From the NCBI RefSeq assembly GCF_003003355.1, contig NZ_PVTQ01000001.1, forward strand, positions 372,001 to 436,000: a DNA stretch of 64,000 nucleotides. The letters are read 5' to 3'. Below the pieces are notes generated by a model, which saw only the letters and a list, made by a program, of their open reading frames with translations, had not been told where the DNA came from and did no database searches. Shown in pieces: positions 52,484 through 62,068 of the stretch. Each line of letters starts with the position of its first letter. Within the stretch, counting starts at the first letter, position 1. The position numbers and the translations under genes are program-made. The stretch is from Donghicola tyrosinivorans. GTDB taxonomy: Bacteria > Pseudomonadota > Alphaproteobacteria > Rhodobacterales > Rhodobacteraceae.

Positions 52484-54313
52484 ATGGCACGCGCTCCTCT
52501 TCTCCAGCTTTCCGACATCTCGCTGACTTTCGGCGGTGATCCTGTTTTCAACGACCTGTCCCTGACGGTGCAACCGGGGGACCGGGTGGCGCTTGTGGGC
52601 CGCAACGGCTCGGGCAAGTCCACGCTGATGAAGGTCATGGCCGGTCTGGTCGAAGCCGACAGCGGTGACCGCGTTGTCCCGCCCGGCACTGCCGTTGGCT
52701 ACATGGAGCAAGACCCGACCATGGAGGGCTTCACCACCCTTGGCGAATATGCCGCCAGCGGTCTGGACCCCAGCGAATCCTACAAGGTCGAGATCGTGGC
52801 TGAAGGGCTGAAGTTCGATCCTAGCCGTGAGGTCGCGGTGGCCTCGGGTGGGGAACGACGCCGTGCGGCGCTGGCCAAGCTGATGGCCGAAGCCCCCGAA
52901 CTGATGTTGCTGGACGAGCCGACCAACCATCTGGACATCGAAGCCATCGCGTGGCTGGAAAATGAACTGGCCAACACCCGCACTGCCTTTGTGCTGATCA
53001 GCCACGACCGCGCATTTCTGCGTGCACTGACCAAGGCGACGCTGTGGATCGATCGCGGGCAGGTGCGCCGTCAGGAACTGGGCTTTGAGAACTTTGAGGC
53101 GTGGCGCGACAAGGTCTGGGACGACGAGGACGAACAGCGCCACAAGCTGGACCGCAAGATCAAGTCCGAGGCCCGTTGGGCCGTCGAAGGCATCAGCGCC
53201 CGCCGCAAGCGCAACCAAGGCCGTGTGCGTGCCCTGCAAGACTTGCGGGCGCAGCGCGCCAGCCAGATCAAACGTCAAGGCACCGCAGCTATGGCCCTTG
53301 AGGCTGGTCCCCAGTCGGGCAAGCGCGTGGTCGAAGCCGAAAAGATTTCAAAGACCTACGGGGACAAAGTGATCCTCAAGGACTTTTCCATCAAGATCCA
53401 GCGCGGCGACCGCGTGGCCTTTGTCGGCCCGAACGGTGTCGGTAAAACCACGCTGCTGAAGATGCTGATGGGGCAGGAACAGCCTGACAGCGGCACGGTC
53501 ACTTTGGGCACCAACCTGCTGCCTGCGATCTTTGACCAGAGCCGTGCGCAACTGGACCCTGACATGAGCCTTTGGGACAGCCTGACCGGCGATCCGGACA
53601 TGCGCGTCAGCGGGCAGGCAGATCAGGTCATGGTGCGCGGCAACCCAAAGCATGTTGTTGGCTATCTCAAGGAATTCCTCTTTGCCGAGGCGCAGGCACG
53701 GGCCCCTGTCCGCAGCCTCTCGGGCGGCGAAAAGGCGCGTCTGCTGCTGGCCAAGATCATGGCCCGTGAAAGCAATCTTCTGGTGCTGGACGAACCGACC
53801 AACGATCTGGACGTGGAAACGCTGGACCTGCTGCAAGAGCTGCTGGACAGTTACGACGGCACCGTGCTGCTGGTCAGCCACGACCGTGATTTCCTTGACC
53901 GTGTGGCGGCGACCACCATCGTCATGGAAGGCAATGGCCGCGCCACTGTCTATGCAGGCGGCTGGAGCGATTACCAGACCCAGAAATCCCTGACCGAGGG
54001 CGAGGCTAAGGCCGCACCGAAGGCGGATAAGCCCAAGTCCGAGGCCAAACCGTCCGAGCCTGCGGCCAAAGCGGCCCCCGCCAAGAACGGTCTGTCCTAC
54101 ACGGAAAAGCACCGTCTTGAGGCACTGCCCGGTGAGATCGAACGCCTTGAGGCCGAGATCAAGAAGCTGGAAGAATTCATGGCCGATCCAGAGCTTTTCA
54201 CCAAGCAGCCGCTCAAATTCCAGAAAGCCACCGAGGCACTGGTCGAGCGGCAGGAAAAACTGTCTGCCGCCGAAGAAGAGTGGATGGAACTAGAAGAAAA
54301 GGCCGCTGGATAA
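52484..54313 (+). CDS. ABC-F family ATPase (Uup-like)
   Basis: 609 aa with two ABC domains and no membrane part. First: GRNGSGKST, ASGGERRRAALAKL, LMLLDEPTNHLD. Second: GPNGVGKTT, LSGGEKARLLLAKI, LLVLDEPTNDLD. A charged linker and C-terminal coiled coil (LEALPGEIERLEAEIKKLEE) are as in Uup. ABC-F proteins act on ribosomes or DNA. Confidence 0.93.
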   Translation: MARAPLLQLSDISLTFGGDPVFNDLSLTVQPGDRVALVGRNGSGKSTLMKVMAGLVEADSGDRVVPPGTAVGYMEQDPTMEGFTTLGEYAASGLDPSESYKVEIVAEGLKFDPSREVAVASGGERRRAALAKLMAEAPELMLLDEPTNHLDIEAIAWLENELANTRTAFVLISHDRAFLRALTKATLWIDRGQVRRQELGFENFEAWRDKVWDDEDEQRHKLDRKIKSEARWAVEGISARRKRNQGRVRALQDLRAQRASQIKRQGTAAMALEAGPQSGKRVVEAEKISKTYGDKVILKDFSIKIQRGDRVAFVGPNGVGKTTLLKMLMGQEQPDSGTVTLGTNLLPAIFDQSRAQLDPDMSLWDSLTGDPDMRVSGQADQVMVRGNPKHVVGYLKEFLFAEAQARAPVRSLSGGEKARLLLAKIMARESNLLVLDEPTNDLDVETLDLLQELLDSYDGTVLLVSHDRDFLDRVAATTIVMEGNGRATVYAGGWSDYQTQKSLTEGEAKAAPKADKPKSEAKPSEPAAKAAPAKNGLSYTEKHRLEALPGEIERLEAEIKKLEEFMADPELFTKQPLKFQKATEALVERQEKLSAAEEEWMELEEKAAG

Positions 54314-54322
54314 GCGGCCTTT
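54298..54322 (+). terminator. Intrinsic terminator overlapping the ABC-F stop codon
   Basis: AAAGGCCGCT (54298-54307) and AGCGGCCTTT (54313-54322), loop GGATA; the TAA stop lies in the stem. Confidence 0.8.
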
Positions 54323-54355
54323 GGTCTTTCTTGCAGGTGCGTCTTAAGGGGCGCC

Positions 54356-55648
54356 TTACTGAAGCGGGCGGATTTTCAGCTTGGTGATCCGGTTGGCTTC
54401 ACGCTCCATCACCTGAAAACGGAACCCATGGAAGCTGAAGACCTGACCCGCGGTGGGGATGGTCTGCGCCTCATGGATCACAAGGCCCGCGATGGTGTTG
54501 GCCTCGATGTCCGGCAGGTTCCAGTCGGTCGCGCGGTTCAGGTCGCGGATCGTCATCGCACCTTCGACCAGATAGTTGCCATCCTCGGCCTTTTTCACGG
54601 GCAGCTCGGCGTCGGCGTCGAATTCGTCGGTGATCTGGCCGACGATCTCTTCCAGAATGTCTTCCAAGGTGATCAGGCCTTCGATGCTGCCATATTCGTC
54701 CACCACCAGCGCAAAGTGGGTACGGCGGCGCAGGAACTGCCGCATCTGCTCGTCCAGCGAGGTGGTGTCGGGAATAAAGTAGGGCTCCATCGCGACGGTG
54801 GTGATGTCAAATGTCTTCATGGCCGCCGGGTCGCGCAGGAAGTTGTCCATCGCCCGCATCAGGTCTTTGGCGTGGATGACGCCGATGACGTTCTCCTGAT
54901 CGCCTTTGTAAAGGGGCAGGCGGGTGTGGTTGCTTTCCAGACACTGGCTGAGGATTTGCTCGACCGGCGCGTCGGCGTCGATCATCTCGATCGAGGACCG
55001 GTGCAGCATCACCTCTTCGACATAGCGGTCCGACAGGTCCAGCGCACCAAGGATACGGTCACGGTCTTCCTTTTCGACGACGCCTTCGGAATGGCCGATT
55101 TGCAGAGCGCCGACGATTTCTTCGCGGACGGCCAGAATCTGGCTGTCAGGGTCGGTCTTCACGCCGAACACCCGTAGCACCAGACGCACCAGCACGCGAA
55201 CGGCAGAGACCACAGGAGAAAAGATGCGCACGATCCACGTGATAAAGGGCGCAGCGTGTGCGGCGGCGGCCTCGGCATTGGTGATGGCGTAGGTCTTGGG
55301 CAGCACTTCGGCGAAGATCAGAACAAGGAAGGTCATCACCAGCGTCGCCAGCGCAACGCCGCTTTCCCCGAACAGGCGCGTGAACAGTGCTGTTGCCAGC
55401 GAGGTGGCCAGAATGTTGACCATGTTGTTGCCCAACAGGACCGAGCCGATCAGCCGTTCGCTGTCCTCGGTGATCTTCAGCGCCTGCTCGGCCCCTTTCG
55501 ATCCCCGGTCTGCCTGTGATCGAAGTTTCCCGCGCGAGGCTGCCGTCAACGCGGTTTCCGAGCCGGAAAACAGGCCGGATAGCACCAGAAGTAGCAGGAT
55601 CGCGCCAACTGTCATCCACAGGGCAGGGTCTAGGTTCAAATTGTCCAT
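54356..55648 (-). CDS. CNNM/HlyC-CorC family transporter
   Basis: 430 aa. N-terminal DUF21 membrane domain (VGAILLLLVLSGLFSGSETA and three more helices), a CBS pair at residues about 210-330 (VIGVIHAKDLM, ALVVDEYGSIEGLITLEDIL) and the C-terminal CorC_HlyC domain. Probably magnesium or cobalt efflux. Confidence 0.92.
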   Translation of the reverse strand: MDNLNLDPALWMTVGAILLLLVLSGLFSGSETALTAASRGKLRSQADRGSKGAEQALKITEDSERLIGSVLLGNNMVNILATSLATALFTRLFGESGVALATLVMTFLVLIFAEVLPKTYAITNAEAAAAHAAPFITWIVRIFSPVVSAVRVLVRLVLRVFGVKTDPDSQILAVREEIVGALQIGHSEGVVEKEDRDRILGALDLSDRYVEEVMLHRSSIEMIDADAPVEQILSQCLESNHTRLPLYKGDQENVIGVIHAKDLMRAMDNFLRDPAAMKTFDITTVAMEPYFIPDTTSLDEQMRQFLRRRTHFALVVDEYGSIEGLITLEDILEEIVGQITDEFDADAELPVKKAEDGNYLVEGAMTIRDLNRATDWNLPDIEANTIAGLVIHEAQTIPTAGQVFSFHGFRFQVMEREANRITKLKIRPLQ

Positions 55649-55684
55649 TGGTCTCTTCTTGTCAAAGCAGGGGCCGGTCGGGCG

Positions 55685-56614
55685 TCAATCGTCTTTTGCC
55701 AGCGGATGGTGTTCGAATACCAGAGCCCGCAAGCGTTCTTCCAGAACATGGGTGTAGATTTCGGTGGTTCCAAGATCGGCGTGGCCCAGAAGCGTCTGGA
55801 TCGCCCGCAGGTCGGCCCCGTGCGCCAGCAAGTGTGTGGCAAAAGCGTGCCGCATTGTGTGTGGCGTGACCTTGGCCGGACTGATCCCCGCCAGCACCGC
55901 CAGTTCCTTGATCAGGGTGTAGAACCGCACGCGGGTCATATGACCCTCTTTGCCACGGGATGGGAACAGAAAGGGCGAGGGCGCCTTGCCCTTGGCCTCT
56001 GCCACGTCTTCTGCGGCGTCCCGATGATCCAGCCAAAGGATCAGCGCATCGCGGGCTGGCTCGGACAGGGGAACCATCCGTTCTTTGTTCCCCTTGCCGC
56101 GGATCAGCAGAACCTGTGGATCACCCCTAGCCGCCGCCACCGGCAGGCTGACCAGTTCGGTCACCCGCATGCCGGTGCCATAGAGCATTTCCATCATGCA
56201 GATGTTGCGGTCCCGCTCGGCCTCGGTCCGGCCCGACTGGGCGGCGGCCTCCATCAGGCGCGAGACTTCTTCTTCGCTTAAGGTTTTGGGCAGGCGTTTG
56301 GATTTGCCGGGGCCGGAGATCTGGATCGCCGGATCATCGCTGCGCTGGCCTTCTTCATAGAGAAACCGGTACAACTGCTTGACCGAGGACAGCCGCCGCG
56401 CCCGTGTCGCCTTGGCCAACCCCAGCGTGTCGCAATCGATCAGATAGGCTTCTAGGTCGTCCTGCGAGGCGCTGAGGAAGTCCTTTCCCTTACCCGCCAG
56501 CCATTCCGCAACGTCTTTCAGATCACGCCCGTAACCAAGCAGCGTGTTCTCGGCCGCATCTTTCTCGGCGGCTTGGGCGTCCAGAAAGGCGCTGATCCTG
56601 CGGTGATCGTTCAT
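55685..56614 (-). CDS. xerD: Site-specific tyrosine recombinase XerD
   Basis: 309 aa. Core-binding helices are followed by catalytic residues GTGMRVTELVSLP (Arg), HTMRHAFATHLL (His-x-x-Arg) and LGHADLGTTEIYTHV (His, Tyr). It resolves chromosome dimers at dif with XerC. A chromosomal housekeeping recombinase, not linked to the mobile elements. Confidence 0.95.
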   Translation of the reverse strand: MNDHRRISAFLDAQAAEKDAAENTLLGYGRDLKDVAEWLAGKGKDFLSASQDDLEAYLIDCDTLGLAKATRARRLSSVKQLYRFLYEEGQRSDDPAIQISGPGKSKRLPKTLSEEEVSRLMEAAAQSGRTEAERDRNICMMEMLYGTGMRVTELVSLPVAAARGDPQVLLIRGKGNKERMVPLSEPARDALILWLDHRDAAEDVAEAKGKAPSPFLFPSRGKEGHMTRVRFYTLIKELAVLAGISPAKVTPHTMRHAFATHLLAHGADLRAIQTLLGHADLGTTEIYTHVLEERLRALVFEHHPLAKDD

Positions 56615-56617
56615 GGC

Positions 56618-58138
56618 TTAGTCCGTCGGCAGCAAGATCAGTTGAAGGGCCACCGTGCGGGCAGTCTCTTCCAGACCGACAGCGCGGAACAGGGCCAGTG
56701 CCTCGGCCACCTGACGGGGATCGCTATTTGTGCCATTGGCCAGCTTGCCTATAGCGCGCAGGATCACCTCACCCAAAGCGCCATCCTTGATCAACTGCTG
56801 GAACTCGGTCGAGGGCAATTGCTGAAAACCGTCATAGATCGCCCGCAGGCGGGCCTGTACGGGCGGCGTGTCCGGCAAACGCCCTGTAGCGGCTGCGATC
56901 AGCATGGAATCGGTCGAGGTCACCGGATCAATCGCGCGCGCCGCCTCTTCATAGGCGGCAGACAGCAGCGCAATCTCGGACGCCAAGTCCTGATGGGCGC
57001 CGATCAGGTTCACTGTCAGCAATGAGGGGCCATAGAGGCGGGCAAAAGGCACTTGCAGGTTCACTTCGGCCATCGCCTGCCACGCCGGCCGGATGGTCCG
57101 CATGATCGCCTGCTTGTCTCGGCGCGAAAGAGCAGTGTCAAAACGCTGCAACGCCTCGACCCGATCCCAGACCCCGCCAGAGGCCGCAGGCAATCGCGCG
57201 GAATAAATCCCCAGCAAGCGGTTTTCGGACAGTGCCCCAGCGGCAGCCAACCGCTCTGCCGCCTCTAGCTGCGCTTTCCAGCCTGCAACGGGGCGCAGGT
57301 CAACGAATGAGAACGCACGGGGCAGGGGCGCCGTTGGCATCCGCTCGCCGATGGCCTCAAACAGACGGTATTCCAGCGGCGTCGGCTCTTCCGGATATTC
57401 CAGAGGGTCGTCCTCTTCATAGACATCCGGATCAAGGAATTTCGACAGCAGCGCGTCCTCATAAGGCGTCAGATCGCCCAAGGCCTCTGCGGTGCCAAGC
57501 ACCAGCGCAGCGGTGCTCCATTTTCCACGACGAGCAAGACAGAAGATTCGCGCGGGATAGCGGACCTGGATTTCGGGGCGGTTATCCAGATCGGCGCAGC
57601 GGGCGTCTTCGTTTCCGGTCAGTAGGGCTGCGTCAAAAGCCCGTTGAAACAGGGCAGGGGTTTCGGGTCCGGCACGTTCCAGCAAAGCCTCGGCCTGTTC
57701 CACCGCACCAAGGCGCAGCAACTGGTCCACGCGCAGCTGCAGGAAGTCGCCCGATACGGGAATCGCCCGTGGCGGATCGGCCTCGGCCAGCAGCAGCGTG
57801 TACATCAGGGCGCGCACCGCTGGCAGTTCTGCCCGACCGGCGATCTGCATCAAACGGCTCAGGGTTGTCGCATCGCTGGCCGACCAAAGCGAATTGGGCA
57901 GCCCCGTCACACTGCTGGCCAAAAGACCCGCTGCGTCAGGGGGAGACCGGTCCAGCCGCGTGACCTCAATCTCGGAGGTATGAACACCGGCCTCATCCCC
58001 TTCTTTCCAAGGGGCTGCAGGGGCCACAGGCGGGGCCTCGATGGATCGGGATAGCCAGTCAATGGCTGACATGGGCTCTTGCGCAGAGGCCGCACCCGAC
58101 AGCAGAAAAGCCGCAAGGAACGCGGCTTTATTCCACAT
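56618..58138 (-). CDS. Secreted hypothetical protein conserved in Rhodobacteraceae
   Basis: 506 aa with a signal peptide (WNKAAFLAAFLLSGAASAQ). The mature part is mostly helical with repeating hydrophobic/charged pattern resembling TPR-like repeats; no enzyme motif. It lies 3 bases before xerD. Confidence 0.78.
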   Translation of the reverse strand: MWNKAAFLAAFLLSGAASAQEPMSAIDWLSRSIEAPPVAPAAPWKEGDEAGVHTSEIEVTRLDRSPPDAAGLLASSVTGLPNSLWSASDATTLSRLMQIAGRAELPAVRALMYTLLLAEADPPRAIPVSGDFLQLRVDQLLRLGAVEQAEALLERAGPETPALFQRAFDAALLTGNEDARCADLDNRPEIQVRYPARIFCLARRGKWSTAALVLGTAEALGDLTPYEDALLSKFLDPDVYEEDDPLEYPEEPTPLEYRLFEAIGERMPTAPLPRAFSFVDLRPVAGWKAQLEAAERLAAAGALSENRLLGIYSARLPAASGGVWDRVEALQRFDTALSRRDKQAIMRTIRPAWQAMAEVNLQVPFARLYGPSLLTVNLIGAHQDLASEIALLSAAYEEAARAIDPVTSTDSMLIAAATGRLPDTPPVQARLRAIYDGFQQLPSTEFQQLIKDGALGEVILRAIGKLANGTNSDPRQVAEALALFRAVGLEETARTVALQLILLPTD

Positions 58139-58277
58139 GCAGGATCACCTCTTGGCTGACTGGCGTGGCCGGAGCCGAAAAATCAGCCCCGAGAAACGGA
58201 CCGACATAAGCATAGGCAATCAGGCCGAACACGGCCAGAATCGCCAAATAAAAAAGCCACTTCAGTAGACGCCCCAT
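58128..58277 (-). CDS. Small single-span membrane protein
   Basis: 49 aa from ATG 58277 (GAGGGA upstream): one helix KWLFYLAILAVFGLIAYAYV and a short periplasmic tail. The stop overlaps the next gene's start by 11 bases, supporting a real coupled gene. Function unknown. Confidence 0.72.
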   Translation of the reverse strand: MGRLLKWLFYLAILAVFGLIAYAYVGPFLGADFSAPATPVSQEVILHVE

Positions 58278-58395
58278 AGGTCCCTCATTCTCATGCGTTT
58301 GGGTTTTCCCGCCGATTATATATGGCAATTTCGGTAAGTTCACGTCATTGAAGGGCACGAAATTCAAATTGGCGCGATTGCGTCGACCGGGGACG

Positions 58396-58938
58396 ATGAC
58401 CAACAGGCTGAAAAAGACGGTTGTGCTAGTGGGCATGATGGGGGCGGGCAAGTCAGCAGTGGGCCGTGCATTGGCGGACCGGCTGCATGTGCCATTCATG
58501 GATTCCGACGAAGAAATCGAACGCGCGGCGGCCATGAGCATCCCCGAAATCTTCGAGCGTGACGGCGAAGCATTCTTCCGCGCCCGCGAAAGCGAAGTGA
58601 TCGCCCGTCTGGTCCAGACCAACGGCGCTATTCTCAGCACCGGCGGCGGCGCCTTCCTGCAGGAGCGCAACCGTGAGGTGATCACCACATCCGGTGTATC
58701 CCTGTGGCTGGATGCGGAATTGCAGACCCTGTGGAACCGGGTGCGTCACAAGACAACCCGTCCGCTTTTGCGCACCAAGAACCCCCGCAAGACGCTGGAA
58801 GACATCTACAACGCCCGCGTGCCGGTCTACGCAAAAGCCGACCTGCGCGTCCCGTCCGAGCCGCGCCAGTCCATCGACCGTATGGTGGACAAGGTGATCG
58901 AGACACTGAAACAGCGCCCTGACGTATTGGAGACCTGA
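58396..58938 (+). CDS. aroK: Shikimate kinase
   Basis: 180 aa from ATG 58396 (GGGGACG upstream). P-loop VVLVGMMGAGKSAVGRALA, substrate site FMDSDEEIE, and ILSTGGGAFL. It phosphorylates shikimate in aromatic amino-acid synthesis. The stop is one base before aroB. Confidence 0.96.
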   Translation: MTNRLKKTVVLVGMMGAGKSAVGRALADRLHVPFMDSDEEIERAAAMSIPEIFERDGEAFFRARESEVIARLVQTNGAILSTGGGAFLQERNREVITTSGVSLWLDAELQTLWNRVRHKTTRPLLRTKNPRKTLEDIYNARVPVYAKADLRVPSEPRQSIDRMVDKVIETLKQRPDVLET

Positions 58939-58939
58939 G

Positions 58940-60052
58940 ATGACTGAGACCGTATCCGTTCCTCTGCCGGGCCGTGAATATGATGTGCGCATCGGCGAAG
59001 GTCTGATCGCTCAGGCAGGTCAGGAAATCGCGCCACTCTTGCATCGCAAGCGGGTAGCCGTTCTGACGGACACCAACGTCGCCAAAGCCCATCTTGAGGC
59101 GCTGCGCACCGGGCTTGCCGCCGAAGGCATCACAATGACCGCGCTGGAGCTGCCCGCTGGTGAATCCACCAAAAGCTGGCCCCATTTCTCGCAGGCGGTG
59201 GAATGGCTGCTGGAACAGCAGGTCGAGCGTCGCGATGTGGTCGTGGCCCTTGGCGGCGGCGTGATTGGCGATCTGGCAGGCTTTGCTGCTGCCGTCCTGC
59301 GCCGCGGTGTCCGCTTCGTGCAAATCCCCACCAGCCTTCTGGCGCAGGTGGACAGCTCGGTCGGGGGTAAAACCGGCATTAACACCAAACAGGGCAAGAA
59401 CCTTGTGGGCGCGTTCCACCAGCCCTCGTTGGTCCTCGCAGACACTGCCGCCCTGCAATCGCTGCCGGAACGGGATTTCCTCGCCGGCTACGGCGAAGTT
59501 GTGAAATACGGCCTTCTGGGCGACGCTAACTTCTTCGAATGGCTGGAACAGAACGCCCCCAAAATGGCCGCTGGCGATAGTGCCGCCCGCATCTACGCCG
59601 TGCGCCGCTCGGTCGAGATGAAGGCCGAAATCGTCCTGCGGGATGAAACCGAACAGGGCGACCGCGCTCTCCTGAACCTCGGCCATACCTTCTGCCATGC
59701 CCTTGAATCCGCGACGGATTACTCGAACCGCCTCCTGCACGGGGAAGGCGTGGCCATCGGCTGTGCTCTGGCGTTTGAACTCTCTTCCCGTCTTGGTCTT
59801 TGCGCTCAGGAAGACCCCTCGCGGGTCCGCGCACATCTCAAGGCGATGAACATGAAGACCGATCTTGCTGACATCCCCGGCGATCTGCCGGATGCAGATG
59901 CCCTGCTGACCCTTATGGGGCAGGACAAAAAGGTGATCGATGGCCAGCTGCGCTTCATCCTTGCCAAAGGCATCGGCAAAGCCTTCGTGACCTCGGATGT
60001 GCCGCGCGACATGGTCCGCACATTGCTACAAGACGCACTCGCCGCCCGCTAA
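58940..60052 (+). CDS. aroB: 3-Dehydroquinate synthase
   Basis: 370 aa. NAD and metal motifs VALGGGVIGDLAGFAAAV, SSVGGKTGINTKQGKNLVG and NLGHTFCHALES. It makes dehydroquinate, the first ring of the shikimate pathway. Paired with aroK as usual. Confidence 0.97.
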   Translation: MTETVSVPLPGREYDVRIGEGLIAQAGQEIAPLLHRKRVAVLTDTNVAKAHLEALRTGLAAEGITMTALELPAGESTKSWPHFSQAVEWLLEQQVERRDVVVALGGGVIGDLAGFAAAVLRRGVRFVQIPTSLLAQVDSSVGGKTGINTKQGKNLVGAFHQPSLVLADTAALQSLPERDFLAGYGEVVKYGLLGDANFFEWLEQNAPKMAAGDSAARIYAVRRSVEMKAEIVLRDETEQGDRALLNLGHTFCHALESATDYSNRLLHGEGVAIGCALAFELSSRLGLCAQEDPSRVRAHLKAMNMKTDLADIPGDLPDADALLTLMGQDKKVIDGQLRFILAKGIGKAFVTSDVPRDMVRTLLQDALAAR

Positions 60053-61150
60053 TAGACGCGGCCCTACCCGCTTCTTTATTGCAGAAATACTCAAAACCCG
60101 CCCGCGCCCAACCGCGCGGGCGGTTGCCGTTTGGGCACGCGCATCCCGTTTCTTCTTGACCAAAATACTCACGGCACTCCGATCGCCGCCCAAAGACCCG
60201 CCCAAGAAAAAAGGGCCGCTCCCGCAGCCCTTCCATCATTCCAGCATTCCAATAACTTAGAACGGTTGTATGGAAAATTTGAGCGCAAACTTAAATGTAA
60301 GCCATTGATATTAATAATAAAACAATATAAAAATTAATGTAGATTCCCAATAATGACAACTAATTTCTCAGGCTATTCTCTTCAAGGGTCATAAGTTTAC
60401 AAAAATGCCGCTTTGCGGCATGCAATAAGGAGCGACCTACAGCCCTGTTTGATAGGGCGGCCGCTCCTTATTGCCGCGAGTTTCAATGTTGGCACTTTTT
60501 AAGGAAAAGGATTAATGTCATTTCCATTTTTTTGACGCTGGGTTTTCTCGCGGCGCGGCGGCTCCAATTTTCGAATGCACAGTAGCTTTTTAGCTACTGC
60601 GAAAGCACTACTGATTGCCTGGGCGTCAGTTTCGTCAGGAGCGCTTCGCAAAGGCTATTGAGCTTCGTCAGCAGTCGTTTTCGAGTTGCATGCTGACCCG
60701 GCCCGGTCTTGCCTATCGGGAAGTCTACGAGAACAGCCCCAAGCATGGCCGGAGCAATGTGCGCAAAAGATGCGCAGGTGCCTTGGCTGTAAACGGTGCA
60801 TCTAGTTCCGGACTTAACCGACTTCCCTCATGCGGCAGGGGTTCTAAGTTAGCGCGTAGCGCCAATGCAAACCAGATTTTCCATTCATTTCTGGTTCTTG
60901 GAATTCGTGTTTTTCATTTCTGGGTCGCCGCTCTCGATGAAAGCGATGGGCTGGACGATTGAAGAAGATGAATCTGACCTTACCTGAGATATCTCTGTTA
61001 GTTGGCAACTTGAGTTCGGTATCGTCGGCCTTTTGTGGGGATTCACCAGGATGGCTCCATTACGTCGGAACATCTCCGAAACGGTTTTCCGCGGTTACTC
61101 GCAGTCTTGGCTTTCGACCCTCATGCCTGCAGTGCGGAACTAAGCTCCTT
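60053..61150. other. Long non-coding region with several inverted repeats
   Basis: About 1.1 kb without a credible gene. 60071-60175 holds two copies of a CTTCTT(N)TTG(N)(N)(N)AAATACTC unit, related to the hairpin elements near edd. 60406-60474 holds two hairpins (listed separately). 60570-60605 has CAGTAGC/GCTACTG. An open frame of 115 aa at 60615-60962 has no domain character. The stretch is the junction between core chromosome and the BREX locus. Confidence 0.6.
60406..60474. repeat. Two consecutive hairpins, 17-bp and 53-bp
   Basis: First ATGCCGC-TTT-GCGGCAT. Then GCAATAAGGAGCG (60422-60434) pairs perfectly with CGCTCCTTATTGC (60462-60474), and inside the loop CCCT pairs with AGGG. A structured RNA, attenuator or element end are all possible. 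Confidence 0.6.
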
Positions 61151-61786
61151 CTAGTTCAGTTCTTTCTCTACATTCGCGAGGGTCGGAAGTGCGGCATAAA
61201 GCATCTTAGTTTCTTTCTCTGCCCGCGCCGAAAAATCTCGATACACGCCCAGAGAGCTGGTCACGATGTATCCGGCCAATTCCACCAGACCTATCACCGC
61301 CTCCGTTAGCTGCAAAAGATCATTGAGAGTTGCGCGCTCTGGTTCAACTTCGGGTTCAATGTGATGGGCCAAAGTGTAGTTTCTTAAAGACCTCAGCTTT
61401 GAAACCGTATCGTCGCTGCGTAGCTTCCTTTGGGCGGCGATGAACTTGGTTCTAGCCAAGAAGTAGCGATCGATAGAATATTTCATCCCGCTTGCGATCA
61501 TCCTAGCATTATGATGCTGTTGGATTGCTTTGTTTTCTGGCAAGTGCCTAGCCAACTTAAAAATCGAGATCGCATCACGATCTGTGTCGAGCATACGAGT
61601 ATTAAATAACACTAAGGCGTTAGTTATTTCGCTGTTCCCTAGCAGCAAAACGCGCCCTGTCATTGAGCCATCGACTACCCTACAATAATCACTGTTTTCT
61701 ATGAGTGCCTTCAGATGCCCTAGGTGCCGCGAATAGTAGCGGCACTGTCCATTAAGCTTCTCATAAACGTTTAAAAACGCTTCCAA
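61151..61786 (-). CDS. HEPN/AbiU2-like protein
   Basis: 211 aa from a TTG at 61786, with AGAAGG 9 bases before it and no ATG in frame upstream before a stop. All-helical. The segment KLRSLRNYTLAHHIEPE fits the R-x(4-6)-H ribonuclease motif of HEPN domains, and the overall layout recalls AbiU2-type abortive-infection proteins. It is divergent from the BREX regulator, so it is a plausible RNA-cutting defence component. The family call is by eye and moderate. Confidence 0.5.
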   Translation of the reverse strand: MEAFLNVYEKLNGQCRYYSRHLGHLKALIENSDYCRVVDGSMTGRVLLLGNSEITNALVLFNTRMLDTDRDAISIFKLARHLPENKAIQQHHNARMIASGMKYSIDRYFLARTKFIAAQRKLRSDDTVSKLRSLRNYTLAHHIEPEVEPERATLNDLLQLTEAVIGLVELAGYIVTSSLGVYRDFSARAEKETKMLYAALPTLANVEKELN

Positions 61787-62068
61787 TGCACGGACCCTTC
61801 TCTGTTCGTCGAATACCTAAAAACTATTCGCGATAACGTTGCCTGCTACTGCGAAATCGCGGTTGCAGTAGCGGGCTAGGAAGCCACTAAGAGACAGCCA
61901 TAAACTGCAGTTGTCAAACTCGCCAACGTTAGCAGTGTTGGATGTCATTCTGGTGCTGAATTCGCGTTTGTGAAAAGGGCGTGCGGCACGGGGGATTGTC
62001 ACCTACAATCCCCACACAGGCAGTTCTTTTTTGTAGACCCTTCTTCGAAATCACACTACCAGTGCGAC
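61787..62068. promoter_or_regulatory. Divergent promoter region of the HEPN gene and BREX operon
   Basis: 282 bases containing CTACTGC (61846-61852) and GCAGTAG (61865-61871), a 7-bp dyad. The same GCTACTGCGAAA word occurs at 60592-60603. BrxR-type regulators bind dyads in this position, so it is an operator candidate. Confidence 0.45.

Noticed and set aside
60615-60962. A 115-aa plus-strand frame
   Set aside because: No recognisable domain, no ribosome site and mixed composition; treated as non-coding.
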